This document shows positions 1 to 6,149 of a stretch of DNA of 8,225 nt, in pieces. This stretch comes from Pseudomonadota bacterium (GTDB lineage Bacteria; Myxococcota; Polyangia; GCA-2747355; JACKDQ01): assembly GCA_030591195.1 (NCBI GenBank), contig JAUVBO010000079.1:1-8225 (forward strand), given 5' to 3'. How positions within the stretch are numbered: position 1 is the stretch's first letter; every line of letters starts with the position of its first letter. The notes beneath the pieces were generated by a model. It was not told where the DNA came from. It did not search any database and was given only the letters and a program-made list of their open reading frames with translations. Made by a program: the position numbers and the translations under genes.

Positions 1-110
1 TCGAGGGCGGCAAGAACCCGGAGGCGATGCGGGTCTTCTTCGCCGTGCCCGAGACACCGCCGGGCACCGTATCGATCGGGATCTCGATGGAGTGCAGCCA
101 GCAGCCGTAG
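1..110 (+). CDS. C-terminal end of an unidentified protein (partial, runs in from the left edge)
   Basis: Frame 3 is open from the left edge to a TAG at 108-110 and encodes about 35 residues, ending in SIGISMECSQQP. Nearly every codon ends in G or C, as in the clear genes downstream, which supports real coding. The segment has alternating hydrophobic residues (RVFFAVPE, TVSIGISMEC) that look like beta strands at the end of a folded domain. I do not recognise the family, and too little is present to assign a function. It lies 52 bases upstream of the first phosphohexomutase on the same strand, so co-transcription is possible. Confidence 0.6.
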   Translation, partial: EGGKNPEAMRVFFAVPETPPGTVSIGISMECSQQP

Positions 111-162
111 CAGCTGAGCTTGACTCGATCGCCGCGAGCCTCGACCATTGACGGACCAACCC

Positions 163-1533
163 ATGCGTCAGGTCAAAGTCTCACCGTCGGGAATTCGCGG
201 ACGCGTCGGCCAGGGCCTCGAGCTCGATCGGGTGATCGATCTGGTGAGCGCCTTTGCCACCTGGCTCGACGGCACGCCGGTGTTGATCGCCCGTGACACG
301 CGGCCATCGAGCCCGATGTTCGCGGCCGCGGCCACCGCAGCCCTCTCGGCGGCCGGCTGCGAGGTGCTCGACGCCGGGATCTGCCCCACCGCCGTCGCCC
401 AGCGGGAGGCCGCGCGGCTCGGCGTCGGCGGTGCGATCAGCGTCACCGCCTCGCACAACGACGTCGAGTGGAACGGGCTCAAGCTGTTCGGCGCCGCCGG
501 CGAGGTGCTCTCATCGGCCGAAGGCAGCGAGGTCCTCGATCTGTGGCACCAGGGCGACTACCGCAAGGCGCGCCACGATCACCTCGGCGCGATCCGCGAC
601 CTCGACGACGTGATCGAGCGCTACCTGCAGGATCTGCTGCGCGCGGTGGATCGCGAGCGGATCGCCCGCGCCCGGCTGCGGGTGGTGATCGACGCCGGCA
701 ACGGCGCCGGGGCGATGGTGGTGCCCCTGCTCTGCCGGCGACTGGGGGTCGAGCTGATCCCGCTCAGCTGCGAGCCCAGCGGCGAGTTCTCGCGCCACCC
801 TGATCCTACCGCGGCCAACCTGGCCCAGGCCGCGGCGATCGTTCGGCCGGTCGGCGCCGCCGTCGGCTTCGGCCTCAGCAGCGACTGCGAGCGGGTCTCG
901 CTGATCACCGACCGCGGCGAGGCCCTCGGCAGCGGCGCGACCCTGCCGCTGATCCTGCTCGACCGGCCGGAATCCGACGGGGAGGCGGAGGCCGAACAGA
1001 CCGTCGTGACGACGATCTGCAGCGACAGCCGGGTGGAGCGGATCGCCGAGCGCCGGGGTGATCTGCGGGTGGTGCGCTCGGGGGTCGGGATCCAGGCGGT
1101 CATCGAGCGAGTGGTCGCCGAGCAGGCCGCGGTAGGCGGTGAGACCTCGGGTGGGGTGGCGCTGGCGCGCTTCGCGCTCGCCTTCGACGGCCTGGCGGTG
1201 ATGACCAGACTGATCGAACAGGTGGCGGCGGCCGACGGCAGCGCCGCCGCGCTGGCCGCCGCGCTGCCGACGGTCTGCTTCCGCAGCGCCCAGGTGCCCT
1301 GCCGGGTCAGCCGCGCCTACTCCACGGTGGCCCGGCTCCGCGGCCAGGCGGGCGGGCGGGTCACCGACCTCGACGGGGTGAGGGTCGACCTGCCCGAGGG
1401 AGCCTGGTACCACCTGCGGGTCTCGCACACCGAGCCGGTGGTTCGCATCGCCTGCGAGGCGCGAAGCAACCAGGGCGCCGACGACCTGCTCGCCGAGCTC
1501 GTCCGCCGGACGCGCGCAGCTGCGATCGAGTAG
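163..1533 (+). CDS. Phosphohexomutase paralogue with degenerate metal-binding loop (possible pseudoenzyme)
   Basis: This is a 456-residue member of the alpha-D-phosphohexomutase superfamily (phosphoglucomutase, phosphomannomutase, GlmM), full length for the family. These enzymes move a phosphate between C1 and C6 of a sugar through a phosphoserine and a Mg ion. Visible are the N-terminal SPSGIRGRVG loop, the phosphoserine loop TASHN (Ser97), the sugar loop GGETSG (Glu327) and the phosphate loop RVSHTEPVVR (419-428). The metal loop, normally DxDxDR, reads SSDCER (239-244), so the first Asp is Ser and the third is Glu. The conserved Lys of the TKVG motif is Gly (RSGVG), and the DGD after the metal loop is GSG. 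The gene after it is an intact paralogue. ATG 163 was chosen over TTG 148 because it has a GGA seven bases upstream and aligns with the paralogue's N-terminus. It may be a catalytically weak enzyme, a regulatory partner or one with changed metal use. Family assignment is firm; substrate is unknown. Confidence 0.9.
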   Translation: MRQVKVSPSGIRGRVGQGLELDRVIDLVSAFATWLDGTPVLIARDTRPSSPMFAAAATAALSAAGCEVLDAGICPTAVAQREAARLGVGGAISVTASHNDVEWNGLKLFGAAGEVLSSAEGSEVLDLWHQGDYRKARHDHLGAIRDLDDVIERYLQDLLRAVDRERIARARLRVVIDAGNGAGAMVVPLLCRRLGVELIPLSCEPSGEFSRHPDPTAANLAQAAAIVRPVGAAVGFGLSSDCERVSLITDRGEALGSGATLPLILLDRPESDGEAEAEQTVVTTICSDSRVERIAERRGDLRVVRSGVGIQAVIERVVAEQAAVGGETSGGVALARFALAFDGLAVMTRLIEQVAAADGSAAALAAALPTVCFRSAQVPCRVSRAYSTVARLRGQAGGRVTDLDGVRVDLPEGAWYHLRVSHTEPVVRIACEARSNQGADDLLAELVRRTRAAAIE

Positions 1534-1544
1534 CAGGGCCGAAA

Positions 1545-1550
1545 AGGGGA
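1545..1550 (+). promoter_or_regulatory. Ribosome binding site for the second phosphohexomutase
   Basis: AGGGGA lies nine bases before the ATG at 1560, in the 26-base gap after the first mutase. It supports this start and coupled translation within one transcript. Confidence 0.6.
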
Positions 1551-1559
1551 CGAGAGACG

Positions 1560-2918
1560 ATGTCAGCGATCCGCCTCAAGGTCAGCGTCTCGGGGGTCCG
1601 CGGGGTGGTGGGCGAGACCCTCACCCCGCGGCTGCTCTGCCGCTTCGCCTCGGCCTTCGGCAGCTACGTCGGTCCCGGTCGGGTGCTGGTCGGCCGGGAC
1701 ACCCGCCCCTCGGGGGCGATGGTCTCTCACGCCGTGTTCGCCGGGCTGATGGCCACCGGCTGCGAGCCGGTGGACCTGGGCGTCGCGCCGATCCCGGCGA
1801 TCCAGCTCCGCTGCGCCCGCCGCGCCGACGCGGTGGGGGGGATCGCGGTCACCGCCAGCCACAACCCGGCCGAGTGGAACGCGCTCAAGCTGCTGTCGGC
1901 CGACGGGCTGTTCCTCAGCAGCTCCGAGGCCAGCGAGCTGCTCGACATCTACAACCAGGGAACCTTCCGCCGCGCCAGCGGAGCGGAGATTCCCCAGCCG
2001 GGCTACGACGAGCAGACGGTGCAAGCCCACATCGACGCGGTGCTGGCCCAGGTAGACGTCGACGCGATCCGCCAGGCGAAGCTGCGGGTCGCCATCGACT
2101 GCGTCAACGGCGCCGGTGCCGTGGCCACCCCCCTGCTGCTGTCGCGCCTCGGCTGCCGGGTGAGCCGCATCGCCTGTCAACCGTCGGGGCACTTCCACCG
2201 CCCGCCCGAGCCGCGACCGGAGAACCTCGAGCTGCTGCGCGAGCGCGTCCGCCAGACCGCCGTGGACGTGGGCTTCGCCCAGGACGCCGACGCCGACCGG
2301 CTGGCGGTGGTCGACCAGCGGGGCCGAGCACTCGATGGCGACCAGATGCTCGCGCTGCTGATCGACCTCGTCCTGCGACGGGAGCCCGGACCGGTGGTGG
2401 TCAACCTCTCCACCGGTCGGCTGATCGACCACGTGGCCTCGCTGCACGATGGCGTACCGGTCTACCGGACCAAGGTCGGCGAGGCGAACGTGGTGGCTGA
2501 GATCTCCCGGGTCAAGGCCGTGGTCGGCGGCGAGGGATCGGGTGGGTTGATCTACCCCGCGATCCACCCCTGCCGCGACAGCCTGATCGCCATCGCGCTG
2601 CTGCTCGAGGACCTGGCACAGCGGCAGCGGACCGTGGCCCAGGCCCTCGACGCCCTGCCGCCCCGGGTGCTGCTGCAGGATCGCCTGCCGATGCCCGCGG
2701 TGCGCTCGCGCCGGCTGCTGGCAGCGCTTCGCCAACAGCTCGACGACGCGAAGCTCGACCTCCGCGACGGGGTCCGCGCCGACTGGCCCGATGGGTGGGT
2801 CCACGTGCGCCGCAGCAACACCGAGCCGATCGTCCGGCTGATCATCGAGGCCGACGATCAGCAAACCGCCGGAGCCCTGCGACAGCGCGTCACGGACGTC
2901 GTACGCAGCCTCGGCTGA
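1560..2918 (+). CDS. glmM: Phosphohexomutase, probably phosphoglucosamine mutase (GlmM-like)
   Basis: This 452-residue alpha-D-phosphohexomutase has all active-site loops intact: TASHNPAEWNALK with phosphoserine Ser100, the metal loop DADADR (242-247), RTKVG with Lys305, GGEGSG (Glu325) and the phosphate loop RRSNTEPIVR (417-426). The N-terminal SVSGVRGVVGETLTP pattern and the EWNALK ending of the serine loop resemble GlmM-type enzymes found in archaea and several bacterial phyla, which convert glucosamine-6-P to glucosamine-1-P for UDP-GlcNAc synthesis in the cytoplasm. The next gene encodes a GlmS-like isomerase domain, which fits an amino-sugar pathway. Phosphomannomutase or phosphoglucomutase activity cannot be excluded by sequence inspection, since these specificities overlap. 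The preceding gene is a diverged tandem paralogue. A long antisense reading frame over this gene is a codon-bias shadow. Confidence 0.9.
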   Translation: MSAIRLKVSVSGVRGVVGETLTPRLLCRFASAFGSYVGPGRVLVGRDTRPSGAMVSHAVFAGLMATGCEPVDLGVAPIPAIQLRCARRADAVGGIAVTASHNPAEWNALKLLSADGLFLSSSEASELLDIYNQGTFRRASGAEIPQPGYDEQTVQAHIDAVLAQVDVDAIRQAKLRVAIDCVNGAGAVATPLLLSRLGCRVSRIACQPSGHFHRPPEPRPENLELLRERVRQTAVDVGFAQDADADRLAVVDQRGRALDGDQMLALLIDLVLRREPGPVVVNLSTGRLIDHVASLHDGVPVYRTKVGEANVVAEISRVKAVVGGEGSGGLIYPAIHPCRDSLIAIALLLEDLAQRQRTVAQALDALPPRVLLQDRLPMPAVRSRRLLAALRQQLDDAKLDLRDGVRADWPDGWVHVRRSNTEPIVRLIIEADDQQTAGALRQRVTDVVRSLG

Positions 2919-2924
2919 GTGCCC

Positions 2925-2930
2925 AAGGAG
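2925..2930 (+). promoter_or_regulatory. Ribosome binding site that fixes the start of the SIS-domain gene
   Basis: AAGGAG sits six bases before ATG 2937. The alternative GTG at 2919 directly abuts the TGA of the mutase and has this site inside its reading frame, so ATG 2937 is the better start. Confidence 0.75.
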
Positions 2931-2936
2931 AGCGCG

Positions 2937-4004
2937 ATGGCCAGCAGACACCAGGCTCCAGACTCGTCGGTGCTACGGCGCGAGATACGGGCTCAGCCCA
3001 CGGTGCTCGCGCGCATCCTGCAGCGCGAGCAGCGGCGGGTCGATCAGGTCGCGGGGCAGATCCGTGCCTACGATCCACAGGTGGTGCTGGTCGTCGCGCG
3101 GGGCTCGGCCGACAACGCCGGCCTCTACGGCAAGTACCTCTTCGGCGCCCTCAACCGGAGGATCGTCGCCCTGGCGACGCCCTCGCTGTTCACCAAATAT
3201 CGCCGACCACCCGAGCTCGGTCGGGCGCTGGTGCTGGCGATCTCCCAGTCGGGCGAGTCCCACGACGTGGTCGAGGTGGTAGAGGCCGCGCGGGCGGCAG
3301 GCGGGCTGACCGTGGCGGTGACCAACACCGCTGGGTCGCCGCTGGCCGGTGCGGCCGACGAGGTGCTGCTCTGCCACGCTGGCCCCGAGCGCAGCGTCGC
3401 GGCGACCAAGACCTACACCGCCCAGCTGATGCTGCTGGCGATGCTCTCCAGCGCCCTCGAGGGCTCTCGGGCACGGCGTCGCGAGGCGCTGGCGGCGATT
3501 CCCGACCGGGTGGCCGCGGCCCTCGAGGTCGAGCCCGCGGCCGAGCGAGCGGCCGAGCGGCTGCGCTACCTCGATCGCTGCGCGGTGATCGGCCGCGGCT
3601 TCTGCTACGGCAGCGCCTTCGAGATCGCGCTCAAGCTGGTCGAGCTGACCCACGTCGTCGCCCAGCCCTACTCGTCGGCAGACTTCCGCCACGGTCCGAT
3701 CGCCATGATCGAGCCCGGCTTCTGCGTGCTGCTGCTCGCGCCGCGCGGGCGGGTGCTGGCCGACCTGCGCGAGCTGCAGGGAGCCCTCGCCGCGCGGTCC
3801 GCCGAGGTGATCGCGCTGTCCGACGTGCGGGGGGTGCTGCGGGCCGCGACCAGGGGCCTGCAGCTGCCGGCAGGCGTGCCCGAGTGGCTCGCGCCGCTGA
3901 CCTGCGTGATCCCGGGGCAGCTGCTGGCGCTGCACCTCTGCCGCGCCCGAGGCCTGCCGGTGGACCGGCCGCGAGGCCTGAACAAGGTCACCCGCACCCG
4001 ATAG
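2937..4004 (+). CDS. Double-SIS sugar-phosphate isomerase/deaminase (GlmS isomerase-domain family, NagB-II/AgaS-like)
   Basis: This 355-residue cytoplasmic protein has two SIS (sugar isomerase) domains and no N-terminal glutaminase domain. SIS1 shows ARGSADNAG, the phosphate-binding loop SQSGES (103-108) and GPERSVAATKTYTAQ (about 149-163). SIS2 shows GRGFCYGSAFEIALKLVE and the YSSADFRHGP stretch. Residues matching the GlmS isomerase catalytic Glu and His are present (Glu236, His252), and the C-terminus ends GLNKVTRTR with Lys350 at the place of the essential GlmS tail Lys. Full GlmS is about 600 residues; stand-alone forms of this size include NagB-II glucosamine-6-P deaminases and AgaS-type proteins. 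It should therefore act on GlcN-6-P or a similar sugar phosphate, either releasing ammonia or using free ammonia to make the amino sugar. It is 18 bases after a GlmM-like gene, which supports an amino-sugar role. The exact reaction is not decidable here. Confidence 0.88.
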   Translation: MASRHQAPDSSVLRREIRAQPTVLARILQREQRRVDQVAGQIRAYDPQVVLVVARGSADNAGLYGKYLFGALNRRIVALATPSLFTKYRRPPELGRALVLAISQSGESHDVVEVVEAARAAGGLTVAVTNTAGSPLAGAADEVLLCHAGPERSVAATKTYTAQLMLLAMLSSALEGSRARRREALAAIPDRVAAALEVEPAAERAAERLRYLDRCAVIGRGFCYGSAFEIALKLVELTHVVAQPYSSADFRHGPIAMIEPGFCVLLLAPRGRVLADLRELQGALAARSAEVIALSDVRGVLRAATRGLQLPAGVPEWLAPLTCVIPGQLLALHLCRARGLPVDRPRGLNKVTRTR

Positions 4005-4012
4005 TCGCGCGG

Positions 4013-5233
4013 CTACTTGATCAGCATGTCGCCGAAGAGGTAGAGGACCTGGAGGACGCCAGCGCCGAGACCGAGCACCGCGCCGGCGACGATCAGCTTC
4101 CACTCGTCCTTCTGGAACGCCGGTCGCAACACGCCCTCGAAGCTGTCCGAGTCGAGGGCCGCCATGCGGTCGAACAGCTCGCTGTAGACGTCCACCGCGC
4201 GCTCGGTGAAGACGTAGAGGAAGCCGCCAGGCTTGGGCAGATCCTCACGCACGCGCTTGAAGAGCTCGACCCGCGCCTCGTCCCACTTCTCTTCGGGGAC
4301 CATCGCCCTGGCCATCGGGTTTTCCTGGTACTTGTCGACCAGCTCGTTGACGCGCTTCTCGACGATGCCGAAGAGCCGCTCGCCCCACTTGCCCTCGATC
4401 ATCTTGGCGACGATGTTGGCCGGGTTGAGCACGTCACGCGAGACCATCTGGGCAAACTCGCGAGACACCTCCTGCTGGCGCTTGTGAAACAGCCCCTGGA
4501 CCGTCACGGGGCCGATCTTCTTCGGCTGGGACGGCTCGAAGATCAGCTTGATCGCCAGCCAGTTGGTGGCGTAGCCGACGAGGAAGCCGAAGAACGGCAG
4601 CACCCACCAGGCCGGGTAGAGGACCCAAGCGGCGAGCTGGACGAGACCGAAGGCGAAGCCGAAGTAGAGCCCCGAGCGCTTGATGAACCTGAACTCCTCG
4701 GCACCGGCGGCCTGGAACATGTCGCCGATCAGCGCCCGGTCACGGTGGGCCGCCTCGACCACCACGGCCTCGAGGTCGATGATGTCCTCGATCGAGTCAC
4801 CCATGTCGCCGAGGATCTTGACCGTCACCTCCTCGACCTCGGTGCGGATCATCTGCCGCACCATGTCCCGCATCTCCTCGGGTGCCGCCTCCCAGTCCTG
4901 GGGGGCGAACTTGGCGGCGGTCTGCCGGATCACCTCCTCGGTGATCTCGTTCATCGCCGCGTCGAGGTTGCCGGAGAACTCCTTCGGGTCGAAGTTCTCG
5001 AACAGCGTCTTGAGGTTGATCAGCTTGGTCGTGATCAGCTCGGTAGACCGGGCGGCCATCTCCTTCGCGTGGGCCGGGATGATCCCCTGCCATCCGAGGT
5101 AAGGCCGGATGCCGAAGAAGTCGATCGGGTAGAACATCATCTTCACCGCGATCACATTGGTCGCCCAACCGATGATGGCAGCGAAGAAGGGGATCAGCAG
5201 AACAAGCGGATCTTGCAGGACCGTGCTGAAGAT
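4013..5233 (-). CDS. DUF445 family membrane protein, apparent ATC start
   Basis: This is a 406-residue membrane protein of the DUF445 family, whose biochemical function is not known. It has an internal duplication: IIGWATNVIAVKMMFYP (about residues 20-36) followed by LGWQGIIPAHAKEMA, and LVGYATNWLAIKLIFEP (about 218-234) followed by VTVQGLFHKRQQEVS. Membrane segments are the N-terminal hairpin (about 8-35), a long hydrophobic stretch (about 187-232) and a C-terminal helix (about 379-400). Between them lie charged, helix-rich stretches with many Glu, Lys and Arg. The first ordinary start, GTG at 5155-5153, falls inside the conserved GWATN/AVKMMF segment and has no Shine-Dalgarno. The frame continues upstream through hydrophobic family-like sequence to a stop at 5275-5273 without any ATG, GTG or TTG. 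The best start is ATC at 5233-5231, six bases after GGAGG. It converges with the SIS gene, with 8 bases between the stops. Confidence 0.85.
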   Translation of the reverse strand: MFSTVLQDPLVLLIPFFAAIIGWATNVIAVKMMFYPIDFFGIRPYLGWQGIIPAHAKEMAARSTELITTKLINLKTLFENFDPKEFSGNLDAAMNEITEEVIRQTAAKFAPQDWEAAPEEMRDMVRQMIRTEVEEVTVKILGDMGDSIEDIIDLEAVVVEAAHRDRALIGDMFQAAGAEEFRFIKRSGLYFGFAFGLVQLAAWVLYPAWWVLPFFGFLVGYATNWLAIKLIFEPSQPKKIGPVTVQGLFHKRQQEVSREFAQMVSRDVLNPANIVAKMIEGKWGERLFGIVEKRVNELVDKYQENPMARAMVPEEKWDEARVELFKRVREDLPKPGGFLYVFTERAVDVYSELFDRMAALDSDSFEGVLRPAFQKDEWKLIVAGAVLGLGAGVLQVLYLFGDMLIK

Positions 5234-5239
5234 GGCGCG

Positions 5240-5246
5240 CCTCCGG
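5240..5246 (-). promoter_or_regulatory. Strong ribosome binding site preceding a non-standard start codon
   Basis: On the minus strand this reads CCGGAGG, followed by the six-base spacer CGCGCC and then ATC. No other Shine-Dalgarno-like site lies between it and the GTG at 5155. Its position is what places the start of the DUF445 protein at the ATC. Confidence 0.65.
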
Positions 5247-5260
5247 TGCAGTGACCGAAG

Positions 5261-5266
5261 AGAATA
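5261..5266 (-). promoter_or_regulatory. Possible -10 element for the DUF445 gene
   Basis: The minus strand reads TATTCT, matching four of six bases of TATAAT, about 30 bases before the ATC start. No convincing -35 box is seen 16-18 bases further upstream, so this is a weak suggestion. Confidence 0.25.
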
Positions 5267-5324
5267 GGCTCGTCATCCTCGACACGGAAGAGGAAATCGG
5301 CCGCCCGGGTGGAGCGAGCACTTT

Positions 5325-5353
5325 TTGCGCTCGGGTCGACTCGCGTCTATGAT
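5325..5353 (+). promoter_or_regulatory. Sigma-70-type promoter of the lipoprotein gene
   Basis: A TTGCGC -35-like box (5325-5330) and a TATGAT -10 box (5348-5353, five of six consensus bases) are separated by exactly 17 bases. A transcript from here would begin near 5360 and have a leader of about 28 bases before ATG 5388. The -35 box lies in the right arm of a small inverted repeat, GAGCG (5312-5316) and CGCTC (5328-5332), which could be an operator or chance. Confidence 0.5.
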
Positions 5354-5373
5354 CGACAGTGTTAGGCTTCAGC

Positions 5374-5378
5374 AAGGA
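5374..5378 (+). promoter_or_regulatory. Ribosome binding site for the lipoprotein gene
   Basis: AAGGA lies nine bases before ATG 5388. Together with the promoter just upstream, it rules out the longer TTG start at 5325, which would begin inside the -35 box. Confidence 0.6.
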
Positions 5379-5387
5379 AAGAACGCG

Positions 5388-6128
5388 ATGTACCGGAGAG
5401 CCTGCCACGCTCTCTTGCCCTGGATCTTCTTGTTCGCCACCGGTTGTGGCGACGCCGCCGACGATGGCGGCGCAGCTGACGCGGGCACGGCGCTGGATGC
5501 GCCGGCCTACGAAGTGGCCCCGCCGGTGGCGATCGCGGATCACGACGCCTCGCTGTCGAGCCACGAGGCCCGTCCGCTGGCCGACGCCCAGACCGACGCC
5601 GTGGTCGGGCCGACCGCGATCTGCTCCAGCGGCAGCGCCACCGTGGTCTACCAGGAGGTGGCCGTGGGCCAGCCCGACTTCGTCGCGCTGAAGAACATCA
5701 CCTCGGCACCCATCGACCTGGAGGGCTACACCCTGGTCCTCTCGGGCATCAACCCGGTGGAGCCGCGCGAGCACCGGTTCGGCGTCGGTGTGACCATCGC
5801 GCCGGGGCAGCTGCTCTACGTCTTCGAGCACCAGAAGGGCGACCAGCCGGGTGACATCAACACCGGATCCAACATCCCGTTCTACGATGGGCCGCCCGGC
5901 GCCACGCACCCCAACGCGGCCGTGATCTACAACCGGCAAGGCTGGTTGCTCGACTATCTCGCGATCGGGCCCGAGGCGATCAGCCTCCCCGTCGGCGCCA
6001 GCTTCAGCCCGATCCCCTGGCCGGCGGGCTTCGACGCCGCGATCAGCTCGTTCCAGCGACAGTCGACCACCGGAAGCTGTCCCGACTTCGCCACCGCCGA
6101 CTGGACCATCGCGCCGCTGACGCGCTGA
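5388..6128 (+). CDS. Secreted lipoprotein with lamin-tail-like domain
   Basis: This 246-residue protein begins with a lipoprotein signal peptide: MYRR, a hydrophobic core (LLPWIFLF) and the lipobox ATGC, giving lipidated Cys20. Next is an Asp/Ala/Pro-rich, low-complexity linker (about 21-75), typical of surface lipoproteins in these bacteria. The rest (about 79-240) resembles a lamin-tail domain, an immunoglobulin-like beta fold: VVYQEVAVGQPDFVALKN, SAPIDLEGYTLVLSG and the closing SFQRQSTTGSCPDF...TADWT. The mature domain has just two cysteines, Cys79 and Cys231, one near each end, which could form a disulfide. The protein would be anchored at the outer membrane or periplasmic face; its ligand is unknown. 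It has its own promoter and is flanked by minus-strand genes, so it is probably monocistronic. Lipoprotein assignment is firm; the domain call is by motif pattern. Confidence 0.82.
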   Translation: MYRRACHALLPWIFLFATGCGDAADDGGAADAGTALDAPAYEVAPPVAIADHDASLSSHEARPLADAQTDAVVGPTAICSSGSATVVYQEVAVGQPDFVALKNITSAPIDLEGYTLVLSGINPVEPREHRFGVGVTIAPGQLLYVFEHQKGDQPGDINTGSNIPFYDGPPGATHPNAAVIYNRQGWLLDYLAIGPEAISLPVGASFSPIPWPAGFDAAISSFQRQSTTGSCPDFATADWTIAPLTR

Positions 6129-6149
6129 CCGCCTTCACTGTCATCATTT

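Noticed and set aside
120..148. Possible promoter with TTGACT (120-125) before the first mutase
   Set aside because: The -35 box is good, but the base run 17 positions later (GACCAT) is a poor -10. The site also lies only 9 bases after the upstream gene's stop, and transcription would begin almost at the start codon.
1563..2951. A 462-codon open frame on the minus strand opposite the GlmM-like gene
   Set aside because: It mirrors the codon bias of the real gene and its translation is low-complexity (His, Gly, Asp rich) with no recognisable motif.
4005..4012. Terminator between the convergent SIS and DUF445 genes
   Set aside because: The gap is only 8 bases and no hairpin with a T run is seen there.
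2795..5254. An 819-codon open frame on the plus strand
   Set aside because: It overlaps the mutase end and the SIS gene in another frame, then runs antisense to the DUF445 gene. Its translation is low-complexity and rich in Arg, Asp and His, as expected for a GC-rich shadow, while the genes it overlaps have clear family motifs.
4797..5939. A 380-codon minus-strand frame across the DUF445 start and the lipoprotein gene
   Set aside because: It would cover the lipoprotein gene and its promoter on the opposite strand and shows no family motif.
6129..6149. Bidirectional terminator between the lipoprotein and CNBD genes
   Set aside because: The short stretch has a few T runs but no inverted repeat able to form a stem.
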